A stretch of 64,000 nt of DNA from Burkholderia cepacia (lineage in GTDB: Bacteria; Pseudomonadota; Gammaproteobacteria; Burkholderiales; Burkholderiaceae): contig NZ_CP013443.1 in assembly GCF_001718835.1 (NCBI RefSeq), positions 2,480,001 through 2,544,000 on the forward strand, given 5' to 3'. Numbering within the stretch: the stretch's first letter is position 1; each line of letters starts with the position of its first letter. The notes under the pieces are model-generated. The model made no database searches. It saw only the letters and a program-made list of their open reading frames with translations, and was not told the DNA's origin. The position numbers and the translations under genes were made by a program. Below, one piece after another: positions 10,183-21,086 of this stretch.

Positions 10183-10707
10183 GTGACGATCTACAAGCTG
10201 GGCGATACGGCCCCGACGATCCACGAAAGCGTATTCGTCGCCGATACGGCGGCCATCATCGGCAAGGTCGTGCTCGAGGAGAACGCGAGCGTCTGGTTCG
10301 GCGCGACGATTCGCGGCGACAACGAGACGATTACCGTCGGCGCGGGCAGCAACGTCCAGGAAGGTGCGGTCCTGCACACGGACCCGGGCTTTCCGCTGAT
10401 GATTGCCGACAACGTGACGATCGGGCACCAGGCGATGCTGCACGGCTGCACGATCGGCGAAGGGTCGCTGGTCGGGATTCAGGCGGTGGTCTTGAATGGA
10501 GCGGTGATCGGCCGCAACTGTCTGGTTGGTGCCGGCGCGGTCGTGACGGAAGGCAAGACGTTCCCGGACAATTCGCTGATTCTCGGCGCACCGGCGAAAG
10601 TCGTGCGCGAGCTGACGGCGGAAGACGTCGCGCGGCTGCGCACGAACGCGAAGACGTACGTCGAGCGGCGTGCGCATTTCAAGGAGCAACTCGTGCGGAT
10701 CGGGTGA
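10183..10707 (+). CDS. Gamma-carbonic anhydrase family protein (left-handed beta-helix)
   Basis: A 174-residue protein built of hexapeptide repeats. Expected zinc-ligand histidines occur in AVLHTDPGFP and GHQAMLHGCTIG, in the order seen in gamma carbonic anhydrases and the YrdA/PaaY group. The start is GTG 10183, chosen because AAAGGAG at 10171-10177 lies just upstream and the protein then begins TIYKLGDTAPTIHESVF as in homologues. Longer upstream reading is not supported. It overlaps no other gene and is followed 25 bases later by hslO, so the two are probably co-transcribed. Whether it hydrates CO2 or acts on another substrate is open. Confidence 0.88.
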   Translation: MTIYKLGDTAPTIHESVFVADTAAIIGKVVLEENASVWFGATIRGDNETITVGAGSNVQEGAVLHTDPGFPLMIADNVTIGHQAMLHGCTIGEGSLVGIQAVVLNGAVIGRNCLVGAGAVVTEGKTFPDNSLILGAPAKVVRELTAEDVARLRTNAKTYVERRAHFKEQLVRIG

Positions 10708-10732
10708 TTCGCACGGATTTCAAGGAAGAAGA

Positions 10733-11683
10733 GTGAGCGACCAGTTACAGAAATTCATGTTCAATGCGGCGCCCGTGCGCGGCGAGATCGTTTCGCTGCG
10801 CAATACGTGGCAGGAAGTGCTCTCCCGCCGCGACTACCCGGCCCCCGTGCGCACGGTGCTCGGCGAGATGATGGCCGCGTGCGCGCTGCTGTCCGCGAAC
10901 CTGAAATTCAACGGCACCCTGATCATGCAGATCTTCGGCGACGGGCCGGTCCAGATGCTGGTCGTCCAGTGCGGTTCGGATCTGTCGATGCGGGCCACCG
11001 CGAAGTTCGCCGGCGACGCCGCCCAGACGATCGGCGACGATACGAGCTTCGCATCGCTCGTCAATGCAAGCGGTCACGGCCGTTGCGTGATCACGCTCGA
11101 CCCGGCCGACAAGTTGCCGGGCCAGCAGCCGTACCAGGGCATCGTGCCGCTGAACGGCGTCGACGGCCCGCTCGAATCCGTCTCGCAGGTACTCGAGCAC
11201 TACATGCATCACTCGGAGCAGCTCGACACGCGGATGTGGCTCGCGGCCGATCGCGACCGCGCGGTCGGCATGCTGCTGCAGAAGCTGCCGGGCGACGGCG
11301 GCATCGTGCCGCGCAACGCCGAAACCGATACCGATACGTGGGAACGCGTCTGCACGCTCGGCGGCACGCTGTCCGCCAAGGAACTGCTCGAGGTCGAACC
11401 CGAAGTCGTGTTCCGCCGGCTGTTCTGGCAGGAAAACGTGCAGCACTTCGAGCCGGCCGGCACACGCTTCCAGTGCTCGTGCTCGCGCGAGAAGGTCGGT
11501 GCGATGCTGCGCATGCTCGGCCGCGAAGAAGTCGACAGCGTGATCGTCGAGCGTGGCCACGTCGAGATCCATTGCGAGTTCTGCAATCAGCGCTATGAAT
11601 TCGATCCGGTCGACGTCGCGCAGCTGTTTGCCGCGCCCGAACTCGCGAGCGGCGTGACGCCTGCCGCCGAGCAACGTCACTGA
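10733..11683 (+). CDS. hslO: Redox-regulated chaperone Hsp33
   Basis: A 316-residue cytosolic holdase activated by oxidative stress. The redox switch is visible at the C-terminus as CSCS (Cys-x-Cys) followed by HCEFCNQ (Cys-x-x-Cys), which together bind zinc when reduced and form disulfides when oxidised. The N-terminal folded domain begins SDQLQKFMFNAAPVRGEIV. GTG 10733 is taken as the start, preceded by AAGGAAGA. A longer in-frame extension would overlap the carbonic anhydrase gene and is rejected. Confidence 0.95.
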   Translation: MSDQLQKFMFNAAPVRGEIVSLRNTWQEVLSRRDYPAPVRTVLGEMMAACALLSANLKFNGTLIMQIFGDGPVQMLVVQCGSDLSMRATAKFAGDAAQTIGDDTSFASLVNASGHGRCVITLDPADKLPGQQPYQGIVPLNGVDGPLESVSQVLEHYMHHSEQLDTRMWLAADRDRAVGMLLQKLPGDGGIVPRNAETDTDTWERVCTLGGTLSAKELLEVEPEVVFRRLFWQENVQHFEPAGTRFQCSCSREKVGAMLRMLGREEVDSVIVERGHVEIHCEFCNQRYEFDPVDVAQLFAAPELASGVTPAAEQRH

Positions 11684-11786
11684 GCCGCACGAGCACGCAC
11701 CCGCCGGCGCGCGGGCGCATAATGACGCACGAGCGTCGAGCGCGTGCCCCCCGCCGCCGGTCGCCGGCGCGCTGCTGGAGAAGGAC

Positions 11787-12134
11787 ATGAATCGCCTGTT
11801 TCGCCCCCTGTTGCTGACGAGCGCCGCAGCCGCCCTGCTCGTCCTCGCCGGTTGCGCGGTGCAGCCGGCCTCCACGATCCTGAGCCGCCTGCCCGAACAA
11901 CGCGCGTCCGGCCAGCCGGTGACGTTGACGCCTGCCGAACGCAAGCGCTATGACGAGATCGACCAGCAGGTGCTGCGCGAACAGGACGACGCGATCGCGA
12001 CCGAAGCCGCGATTCGCGCGTGGTCGTACTACACGCCGCCGCCCGTCACGTACTATGGCGGTTACTACGGCGGCGGGTGGGGGCACGGCTGGGGCACGGG
12101 TATCAGCTACGGCTACCCGGGATGGTGGTGGTAA
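11787..12134 (+). CDS. Small lipoprotein with a Tyr/Gly/Trp-rich tail
   Basis: A 115-residue protein with a lipoprotein signal (lipobox VLAGC, Cys at about 23). The mature chain has a polar helical segment (LTPAERKRYDEIDQQVLREQ) and then a striking C-terminal tail dominated by Tyr, Gly and Trp (YYGGYYGGGWGHGWG and a final PGWWW). I know no function; such aromatic glycine tails occur in several small proteobacterial lipoproteins. GGAGAAGG precedes the ATG at 11787. It stands alone behind hslO with a terminator after it. Confidence 0.85.
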   Translation: MNRLFRPLLLTSAAAALLVLAGCAVQPASTILSRLPEQRASGQPVTLTPAERKRYDEIDQQVLREQDDAIATEAAIRAWSYYTPPPVTYYGGYYGGGWGHGWGTGISYGYPGWWW

Positions 12135-12170
12135 GCCCTTCAACGGCTCGATTGCTGATCGGCAGGAAAT

Positions 12171-12206
12171 AAAAAAGCGCGGCATTGAATTGGCCGCGCT
12201 CTTTCA
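12171..12206. terminator. Bidirectional terminator between the small lipoprotein and ftsB
   Basis: Stem AGCGCGGC / GCCGCGCT with a nine-base loop, flanked by six A on the left and a short T-rich run on the right, so it can serve both converging genes. Confidence 0.85.
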
Positions 12207-12226
12207 ACAGGCTCGCATCACCGCAA

Positions 12227-12652
12227 TCAGTGATGAGGCTGCTTCCCCTTGTCGCCGCCATGATGCCGAGACGGCTTCGCGATCGACTGCGGATTCGGCA
12301 CGACGCGCACCGGCGCCGCGGACACGGCGCCGCGCGTCGACGTATTCGACGGCGTGTTGTTCAGCGGCGCGGCCGGTGCATTCGGCGACACGAACTGCAC
12401 GAATACCTCGCCGTCCTTCACCATGCCCATCTCGTAGCGCGCGCGCTCCTCGATGGCCGCGGTGCCGCTCTGCAGATCCTGCACTTCGCCGGCGGTACGC
12501 TCGTTGCGCAGCTTCTCGTCCGCATTCTTCTGCAGCTGGTCGTCGAGCTGCTGACGCAATTCATGCACCCGCAGCCAGCCGCCGTGTCCCCACCATAGGG
12601 GGTACTGAATGAGCGCCAGCAAGGCAATCAGGACGACAGTGACAAGCCGCAT
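12227..12652 (-). CDS. ftsB: Cell division protein FtsB with extended C-terminal tail
   Basis: A 141-residue bitopic inner-membrane protein of the FtsQLB divisome subcomplex. One N-terminal membrane segment (VTVVLIALLALIQYPLWW) is followed by a coiled coil (about residues 28-75) and the conserved end region ERARYEMGMVKDGEVFVQF. Beyond this come some 50 extra residues rich in Pro, Ser and Asn ending in a His-rich tip, which E. coli FtsB (about 103 residues) lacks. It lies downstream of eno, the same linkage as in many proteobacteria. Confidence 0.92.
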   Translation of the reverse strand: MRLVTVVLIALLALIQYPLWWGHGGWLRVHELRQQLDDQLQKNADEKLRNERTAGEVQDLQSGTAAIEERARYEMGMVKDGEVFVQFVSPNAPAAPLNNTPSNTSTRGAVSAAPVRVVPNPQSIAKPSRHHGGDKGKQPHH

Positions 12653-12733
12653 GTAAGAGACGCAGATATAAGAAGCGCCGCTCCGCGCACATGCACAGAG
12701 CGGCGTCGATATGACGAACCCGATAGTAGCGCG

Positions 12734-14017
12734 TTAGCGCAGGTTATAGAAAGCCGATTTACCCGGGTAGCTCGCAATGTCGCCGAGATCTTCCTCGATG
12801 CGCAGCAGCTGGTTGTACTTCGAAATACGGTCGCTGCGCGACAGCGAACCCGTCTTGATCTGACCGGCGTTCAGGCCGACCGCGATATCCGCGATCGTCG
12901 AATCTTCCGTTTCGCCCGAGCGGTGGGAGATCACGGCCGTGTAGCCTGCGCGCTTCGCCATTTCGATTGCCGCGAACGTTTCGGTCAGCGTACCGATCTG
13001 GTTGATCTTGATGAGGATCGAGTTCGCGATGCCCTTCTCGATGCCTTCCTTCAGGATGCGCGTGTTCGTGACGAACAGGTCGTCGCCGACCAGCTGCACC
13101 TTCTTGCCGAGGCGGTCGGTCAGCAGCTTCCAGCCTTCCCAGTCGCTTTCGTGCATGCCGTCCTCGATCGACACGATCGGGAACTTGTCGGCGAGCGTCG
13201 CGAGGTAGTCGGTGAATTCGGCCGACGACAGTTGCAGGCCTTCGCCCGCGAGCTGGTACTTGCCGTCGTGATAGAACTCGGATGCCGCGCAGTCGAGCGC
13301 GAGCAGCACGTCTTCGCCCGCACGGTAGCCGGCCTTCTCGATCGCCTGGAGGATCGTCGACAGGCACTCGTCGTTGCTGCCGAAGTTCGGCGCGAAGCCG
13401 CCTTCGTCGCCGACTGCCGTGCTCATGCCGCGGTCGCTCAGGATCTTCTTCAGTGCGTGGAACACTTCCGCGCCGCAACGCAGGGCTTCACGGAACGTCG
13501 GCTGGCTCACCGGGACGATCATGAATTCCTGGATGTCGAGGCTGTTGTTCGCATGCGCGCCGCCGTTGACGATGTTCATCATCGGCACCGGCAGCTGCAT
13601 CGCGCCCGAACCGCCGAAGTAACGGTACAGCGGCAGGCCTGCCTCTTCGGCGGCTGCCTTCGCGACGGCCATCGACACGGCCAGCATCGCGTTCGCGCCG
13701 AGGCGCGACTTGTTGTCGGTGCCGTCCAGCTCGAGCAGCGTCTTGTCGAGGAACGCCTGTTCCGACGCGTCGAGGCCCATGATGGCTTCGGAGATTTCGG
13801 TGTTGATGTGCTCGACCGCCTTCAGCACGCCCTTGCCGTTGTAGCGGCCGGCTTCGCCGTCGCGCAGTTCGATCGCTTCACGCGAGCCGGTGGACGCGCC
13901 CGACGGCACCGCCGCGCGGCCCATCGTGCCCGATTCGAGCAGCACGTCGCATTCGACGGTGGGGTTGCCGCGCGAATCCAGAATCTCGCGGCCGATGATA
14001 TCTACGATTGCACTCAT
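12734..14017 (-). CDS. eno: Enolase
   Basis: A 427-residue glycolytic enzyme converting 2-phosphoglycerate to phosphoenolpyruvate, and in many bacteria also part of the RNA degradosome. The start SAIVDIIGREILDSRGNPTVE, the metal-binding segments ALDCAASEFY, SIEDGMHESDW and LVGDDLFVTN, and the catalytic loop SHRSGETED are all present. It is full length and lies between kdsA and ftsB, separated from kdsA by 107 bases and from ftsB by 81. Confidence 0.98.
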   Translation of the reverse strand: MSAIVDIIGREILDSRGNPTVECDVLLESGTMGRAAVPSGASTGSREAIELRDGEAGRYNGKGVLKAVEHINTEISEAIMGLDASEQAFLDKTLLELDGTDNKSRLGANAMLAVSMAVAKAAAEEAGLPLYRYFGGSGAMQLPVPMMNIVNGGAHANNSLDIQEFMIVPVSQPTFREALRCGAEVFHALKKILSDRGMSTAVGDEGGFAPNFGSNDECLSTILQAIEKAGYRAGEDVLLALDCAASEFYHDGKYQLAGEGLQLSSAEFTDYLATLADKFPIVSIEDGMHESDWEGWKLLTDRLGKKVQLVGDDLFVTNTRILKEGIEKGIANSILIKINQIGTLTETFAAIEMAKRAGYTAVISHRSGETEDSTIADIAVGLNAGQIKTGSLSRSDRISKYNQLLRIEEDLGDIASYPGKSAFYNLR

Positions 14018-14124
14018 GGGTTTCCTCTGAGAATGACGATGGATTCTTCAAACTGCGACGGCGCGCGCGCCTGAACCGCTTTCGCTACTGACGCGCGAAA
14101 CCGTCGCAAGGTTCATTCGATCTT

Positions 14125-14975
14125 TTAATTGAAATCGTTTTCCAGGAACGGATGGCGCTTCACCGCCTGGTCGAGCGTGACGAGGGTCTCCAGCAGCGCG
14201 CCCATCCGGTTCAGCGGTACCGCGTTCGGGCCGTCCGATTTTGCCTCGGCCGGATTCGGGTGCGTTTCCATGAAGAGGCCGGCGACACCCGTCGCGACCG
14301 CCGCACGCGCGAGCACCGGCACGAATTCGCGCTGGCCGCCCGAGCTCGTGCCCTGCCCGCCCGGCAACTGCACCGAGTGGGTCGCATCGAACACGACCGG
14401 CGCGTTCGTCTCGCGCATGATCGCGAGCGAACGCATGTCCGACACGAGATTGTTGTAGCCGAACGAGACACCGCGCTCGCACGCCATGAAGCGGTCTTCC
14501 GACAGCCCCGCTTCACGTGCGGCGTCGCGCGCCTTGTCGATCACGTTCTTCATGTCGTGCGGCGCGAGGAACTGGCCCTTCTTGATGTTGACGGGCTTGC
14601 CCGAGCGCGCGCACGCCTGGATGAAATCGGTCTGGCGGCACAGGAACGCGGGCGTCTGCAGCACGTCGACGACCGACGCGACCTGCTCGATCTCGTCGAT
14701 CGAATGCACGTCGGTCAGCACCGGCAGGCCGAGCTGGCGCTTCACCTCGGACAGGATCCGCAGGCCCTCGTCCATTCCGAGGCCACGAAACGACTTGCCC
14801 GAGCTGCGGTTCGCCTTGTCGTACGACGACTTGTAGATGAACGGCACGTTCAGCTTCGCGCAGATTTCCTTCAGGCGGCCTGCCGTGTCGATCGTCATTT
14901 GCTCCGATTCGACGACGCAGGTACCCGCGATCAGGAAGAAAGGCTTGTCGAGACCGACCTCGAAATCGCACAGCT

Positions 14976-14979
<4 letters not shown>
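14125..14979 (-). CDS. kdsA: 3-deoxy-8-phosphooctulonate synthase
   Basis: A 284-residue TIM-barrel enzyme that makes KDO-8-phosphate from arabinose-5-phosphate and phosphoenolpyruvate for lipopolysaccharide core synthesis. Recognisable blocks are LIAGTCVVESE, YKSSYDKANRSS, LTDVHSIDEI and VFDATHSVQLPGG. Its ATG overlaps the pyrG stop by four bases (14976-14979), indicating translational coupling. Confidence 0.97.
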
Positions 14980-16634
<1,655 letters not shown>

Positions 16635-16659
16635 CGCTGGATGCTCGCGGGAAAAACGG

Positions 16660-16665
16660 ATTATA
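16660..16665 (-). promoter_or_regulatory. Candidate -10 element upstream of pyrG
   Basis: TATAAT on the minus strand, 26 bases before the pyrG ATG. No good -35 element at the usual spacing was found; a TTGCTG lies 21 bases upstream. This is a plausible start point for the pyrG-kdsA unit. Confidence 0.45.
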
Positions 16666-16773
16666 CCGTAAAGCCCGCCCTTCTCTCAGCAATTGACTCG
16701 ATGATCGCGCCCTTTCGCGCTGTGCCGCGCCAGCCGAGCATGACGCGTCGGATGTGGGCGGCCGGGCCGCGTT

Positions 16774-17604
16774 TCAGGCGTCGTGCGCGGACACGGCGCC
16801 CCCTTCTTCCGCGCGCAGCATATTCAGCATCCGCTGCAATGCGCGGGCGGTCTCGAGCGGCCGCTCCATCGGGAACAGGTGGCTGCCTTCCAGCCATTCG
16901 ACGCGGCCGCGCGCCGCGCGCCGCGTCGCATCGAGTCCGACCTGGCGCACCTCGCGCGAACGCGTGCCGGCGAGAAAACCGAGCGGCACCGGCGCGCCGT
17001 GTGCGAGCCTCGGGCCGAGCGTATGCGGCAGCGTCCGGTAGATCAGGTATTCGACCTGCCGGTCGAACGCGAGCGCCCGCTCGCCGTCGGCACCGGCCTG
17101 CGGAATCCCGTAGTCGATGTAGTCGGCCAGCATCCGCTCGTCCCAGCGGGCGAACGCCGGTTTCTCGCGGAAGTGCCGCCAGACTTCGTCACGGCTCGCC
17201 CAGCGCGTGCGCCGGTTGCGCGTCGCGGCCGCCGGCGACAGCCGCTCGTCGAGCCCCGCCCACTGGCTCGCACGCAGTGCACCGGCCCGCCACCCCGCGA
17301 TGATCGGCGAATCGATCATCACGACGCCGCGCACCCAATGAGGCTTCTTCAGCGCAGCCATCAGCGACAGGTAGCCGCCGAGCGAATGGCCGACGAGCCA
17401 GACGGGACGCTCGTAGCGGCTGCCGATGTCGTCGAGCAGTTGCTCGACGAGATGCGGCCAGTCGCGCGTCACCGGGTAGCGGCGGTCGTGGCCGATCCGT
17501 TCGATGTAGCGCAGCTCGTAGTCGTCGGCCAGTTCGGCGAAGATCGTGCGATACGTCGACGCCGGAAAGCCGTTCGCATGCGAGAAATGGAGGATGTCCT
17601 TCAA
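16774..17604 (-). CDS. Alpha/beta-fold hydrolase
   Basis: A 276-residue hydrolase beginning MKDILHFSHANGFPASTYRTIF, with the nucleophile elbow GHSLGGY near residue 93 and a C-terminal His in EGSHLFPMERP. The HANGFP motif marks a subgroup common in Burkholderia and Pseudomonas of unknown substrate. No signal peptide is seen. The gene lies between comEC and pyrG on the same strand with moderate gaps, so it may have its own promoter. Confidence 0.83.
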   Translation of the reverse strand: MKDILHFSHANGFPASTYRTIFAELADDYELRYIERIGHDRRYPVTRDWPHLVEQLLDDIGSRYERPVWLVGHSLGGYLSLMAALKKPHWVRGVVMIDSPIIAGWRAGALRASQWAGLDERLSPAAATRNRRTRWASRDEVWRHFREKPAFARWDERMLADYIDYGIPQAGADGERALAFDRQVEYLIYRTLPHTLGPRLAHGAPVPLGFLAGTRSREVRQVGLDATRRAARGRVEWLEGSHLFPMERPLETARALQRMLNMLRAEEGGAVSAHDA

Positions 17605-17688
17605 ACGCCGATGTCTCCTTTGTGGACCCGAGCTGGCGCTTCAGCGCTGACTCAGCTCCCATGCAAAGCCGTCATCCCGCCAGGCGCG

Positions 17689-20163
17689 TCACCGGTCCAT
17701 CCAGTAGCGGCGCTGCGCATCGCGGTGAAGCTCGAGCGCGAACCTTCCGTCGGCCGGCGCGACGTCGAACCGCACGGCGCCGTCGCGATCGGTGCGCGGC
17801 AGCGGAATCCCGCGCGCCTCGTAACGTGCGAGAACCGCCCGGTGCGGATGTCCGAAACGATTGCGATAGCCTACAGGAAATACCGCGACGCGCGGCCCGA
17901 CCGAATCGAGGAAAGGCTCGATCGACGACGTACGGCTGCCGTGATGCGCGACGACCAGGATCTGCGCGGCGAGCGCGTCGCGATCCGTGTCGACGAGCCG
18001 GCGCTCGACGCGCGCCTCGATGTCGCCCGTCAGCAGCGCGGACGTCCCGCCCGCGTCGATGCGCAGCACGCACGACTGCCCGTTCGTCGCGCCGCCGTCG
18101 GGGCCGCCCTGCGGCCAGAGCATCGTGAACACCACGCCGTCCCAGGTCCAGCGCTGCCCGGCCGCGCACGGCAGGCGGCTCGCGACGCCGGCCGCCTGCG
18201 CGTCGCGCCACAGCCGGTTGCCGGCCGGCATCCCGCCCAGCAGCTGACGCACCTCGACCGCCGCATAGACGGCGGGGGCGCCGCCGGCGTGATCCGCATC
18301 CGCGTGGCTCAACACGAGCGTGTCGAGATCCCGGATGCCGCGGGCGCGCAGGAACGGCGCGACGATCCGCGCACCGGCATGCGTCGACTCCGCGCCCGGT
18401 CCCGCGTCGAACAGCAGCGTCCGGCGCGCGGTCTCCACCAGCACCGACGCACCCTGCCCGACGTCGAGCACGGTCAGCCTGAACCCGCCTTCCGGCGGCC
18501 GGTCCGGCGCCGGCGCAACGAGCGGCAGCCACGTGAGCGGCGCAGCCCAGCGCAGCGGCCAGCCGCGCGGCATCAACGCCCATGCGACGCCCACGCAGGC
18601 CAGCGCCAGCACCGGCCAGTCGGGCATGCGCAGCCAGAACACACTGCGCGGCCAGTCCGCGAGCCGTTCGAGCGCCACCATCATCGGATCGAGCGACATG
18701 CGCGCGAGCCGGAAAGCGGCGGCGTCGAACGGCGCCGGCAGCGCGATGCCGGCCAGCACGATCGGCGTGACGACGCTGCTGACCCAGGGAATCGCGAACG
18801 CGTTGCCGAACGGGCCCGACAGGGATATCTGCGCAAACCAGGCGGCCGTCAGCGGCGCGAGGCCGATCGTCACCGCGTACTGCACCCGCGATGCTTCGGC
18901 CACGCGGCGAACGACCCGCCGGCGCCATGCGCGCAGCCGCTCGCCGAACCCGGCGCCGTCCGGCTCGGCGCCGGGCTCCTGCACGGCGCGCCAGCCCGAC
19001 ACGGCCAGCAGGATCGCGGCGACCGCCCCGAACGACAGCCAGAACCCGGCCGACAGCACGGCCCACGGATCGGCGAGCAGCACGCCGCCAAGCGCTGCGC
19101 ACAGCACCGCGGACGCCGGCACGCTGCGCCCGGCCAGATACGCGATGCCGCCGGCGGCGATCATCCACCACGCGCGCTGCGCCGGCACGTTGAAGCCGGC
19201 AAGCGCCGCATAACCGGCCGCGGCCGTCAGCGCGGCGAGCGCGGCGACCCAGGGAGCCGGCACGACGAGCACGGCGGCGCGGCCCCGCCAGCGCAGGCGG
19301 CGCCAGACCATCGACACGAGCCCGCCCGCGATCGCGCCGACGAGCCCGACATGCAGGCCGGAGATCGCGACGAGGTGGCTCGTGCCCGTGTTGCGCAACA
19401 CGCGCCAGTCGTCGTCGCCGATGCCCGACTGGTCGCCGATCGCCAGTGCGGCGACGATGCCGCGATGATCCGCGTGCTGCCCGAGCGTCGCGACGATGCG
19501 CGTCCGCAACCGGTCGCGCAGCCGATCGATCGACGCCTGGATGCCGCGCGCCCGCGCATCGAGCAGCGCCGCGCGCTGCGGCGCGCTCACGTAGCCGAGC
19601 GCGCGAATCCCCGCGCCGAGCCAAGCCGCCTCGCTGTCGCGCACGCCGGGATTCGCTTCGCCGTGCGGCCGCTTCAGCCGCACCGTCAGGCGCCAGCGCT
19701 GCGCGGCGCGCAGGTCCGGAGCCGCCGCCGGTTCCGCGCGCGCACCGTAGGTGCGCCACGACAGCCGGATCAACGGCGGGAAACGGGCCAGCCCCGCATC
19801 GTTGGACTCGACCGCGAACAGGAACCGTGCGCCTGCGTCGTCGACGACAGGCAGCCCCTTGATTACACCCGTGACCGTGATGTCGCGCCCTTCCCACTCG
19901 ACGGGCAACGCGTCGCGCAGCCGCCACTCCGCCCGCCCGGCCGCGTACCCGAACCCCACGACACAGGCCGCCGCGGCCCACAACGTCCAGCCGAGCGCGG
20001 CAGTCGCCCGCGTCCGCGGCCGGCGTCGCGCGCACCCGATGCCGGCCGCCGCGAGCGCCGCCAGCACGGCCGCGCCGCCCAGCCAATGCGCCACGCCCGG
20101 CAGCGCCGCCTGCCGCTGCAGTACGACCACGCCGAGCGCGAACGCGATCCACCACACGCGCAT
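17689..20163 (-). CDS. comEC: DNA internalization-related competence protein ComEC/Rec2
   Basis: An 824-residue membrane channel that takes up one DNA strand during natural transformation. N-terminal membrane segments are followed by an OB-like domain (around residues 90-170), the ComEC/Rec2 membrane core (GTSHLVAISGLHVGLVGA near residue 260), and a C-terminal metallo-beta-lactamase domain with LSHADADHAGG and VAHHGSRTSS. All metal motifs of the last domain look intact, so it should be functional. Other competence genes are not in the window. A long open frame on the opposite strand (16783-20280) is a codon-usage shadow. Confidence 0.93.
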   Translation of the reverse strand: MRVWWIAFALGVVVLQRQAALPGVAHWLGGAAVLAALAAAGIGCARRRPRTRATAALGWTLWAAAACVVGFGYAAGRAEWRLRDALPVEWEGRDITVTGVIKGLPVVDDAGARFLFAVESNDAGLARFPPLIRLSWRTYGARAEPAAAPDLRAAQRWRLTVRLKRPHGEANPGVRDSEAAWLGAGIRALGYVSAPQRAALLDARARGIQASIDRLRDRLRTRIVATLGQHADHRGIVAALAIGDQSGIGDDDWRVLRNTGTSHLVAISGLHVGLVGAIAGGLVSMVWRRLRWRGRAAVLVVPAPWVAALAALTAAAGYAALAGFNVPAQRAWWMIAAGGIAYLAGRSVPASAVLCAALGGVLLADPWAVLSAGFWLSFGAVAAILLAVSGWRAVQEPGAEPDGAGFGERLRAWRRRVVRRVAEASRVQYAVTIGLAPLTAAWFAQISLSGPFGNAFAIPWVSSVVTPIVLAGIALPAPFDAAAFRLARMSLDPMMVALERLADWPRSVFWLRMPDWPVLALACVGVAWALMPRGWPLRWAAPLTWLPLVAPAPDRPPEGGFRLTVLDVGQGASVLVETARRTLLFDAGPGAESTHAGARIVAPFLRARGIRDLDTLVLSHADADHAGGAPAVYAAVEVRQLLGGMPAGNRLWRDAQAAGVASRLPCAAGQRWTWDGVVFTMLWPQGGPDGGATNGQSCVLRIDAGGTSALLTGDIEARVERRLVDTDRDALAAQILVVAHHGSRTSSIEPFLDSVGPRVAVFPVGYRNRFGHPHRAVLARYEARGIPLPRTDRDGAVRFDVAPADGRFALELHRDAQRRYWMDR

Positions 20164-20220
20164 CGCGCCTCCTCGTCGACCCGGCGACGCCGTCGAGAAT
20201 CGGGCGCCTTCGAGAAACGA

Positions 20221-21009
20221 TTATGCGGACGAAAGGGCGAGTCGCGGCAGCGCGGCGAGCGCGTTAGCCGAAGTGCATAGGGAGAGCGCGCCGGCGTCGA
20301 TCCCGCGCAGTTCGGCGAGCACGTCGCCGATGCGCGGCACCTGGTCGGGCGTGTTGCGGGATTTGTATGCCCACTCGGGCGCGATGTCGGGCGCGTCCGT
20401 CTCGACGACGATCGCGTCGAGCGGCAACTGCGCCGCGAGCCGGCGGATCTGCAACGCACGCGTGAACGTCACGTTGCCGCCGAAGCCGAGATGCAGCCCA
20501 TGCGCGAGATACGCTTCGGCCTGCTGAAAACTGCCGTTGAACGCATGCGCGATGCCGCGCCGCACGCCGAAGCGGCGCAGCCCGGCCAGGACGCGGTCCT
20601 GCGACTTGCGCACGTGACACAGCACGGGCAGGTCGAATTCACGCGCCAGCTTCAGCTGCCCCTGGTAGAAGAACTGCTGCCGCGCTTCGTCGAGCCCCGG
20701 CACGAAATAGTCGAGTCCGATCTCGCCGATCGCGACGAAGCGCGGATCGTCGAGGCTCGCCTCGATTTCCATGCGCAACCGGTCGAGATCCTCGTCGCGT
20801 GCGCGCGGCGTGTACATCGGATGGATACCGAGCGCGTAGACCGCGCCCGGCGTGCGTTGCGCAAGCTCGCGCACCGTCGTGAAGTTGTCGCGCCCGACGC
20901 TCGGGATCACGATACGCGACACGCCGGCCGCGCGCGCCGCCTGTACGACCGCGTCGCGGTCGGCGTCGAACTCGGCGGCATCGAGATGGCAGTGCGTATC
21001 GATCCACAT
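20221..21009 (-). CDS. tatD: TatD-family metal-dependent hydrolase
   Basis: A 262-residue TIM-barrel hydrolase. Metal ligands appear in DTHCHLDAAEF, the Glu of IGEIGLDYF, CHVRKSQDR, HAFNGSFQQAE and ETDAPDIAP. Family members are 3'-5' exodeoxyribonucleases or tRNA-editing-like deacylases with a role in DNA repair. It lies 57 bases upstream of comEC on the same strand and 77 bases after lolD. Confidence 0.9.
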   Translation of the reverse strand: MWIDTHCHLDAAEFDADRDAVVQAARAAGVSRIVIPSVGRDNFTTVRELAQRTPGAVYALGIHPMYTPRARDEDLDRLRMEIEASLDDPRFVAIGEIGLDYFVPGLDEARQQFFYQGQLKLAREFDLPVLCHVRKSQDRVLAGLRRFGVRRGIAHAFNGSFQQAEAYLAHGLHLGFGGNVTFTRALQIRRLAAQLPLDAIVVETDAPDIAPEWAYKSRNTPDQVPRIGDVLAELRGIDAGALSLCTSANALAALPRLALSSA

Positions 21010-21086
21010 GTCAGCGTTCGCGTGGCCGCTCCCGGCGAACGCGCCACCCGTCGGGCAGCGGCGCGCGCGAGGAGCGCGGGTTCATG

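Noticed and set aside
16783..20280. Very long open frame on the plus strand (over 1100 codons)
   Set aside because: It is antisense to comEC and the neighbouring hydrolase, is dominated by Arg, Ala, Pro and His as expected for a shadow of GC-rich codons, and shows no domain.
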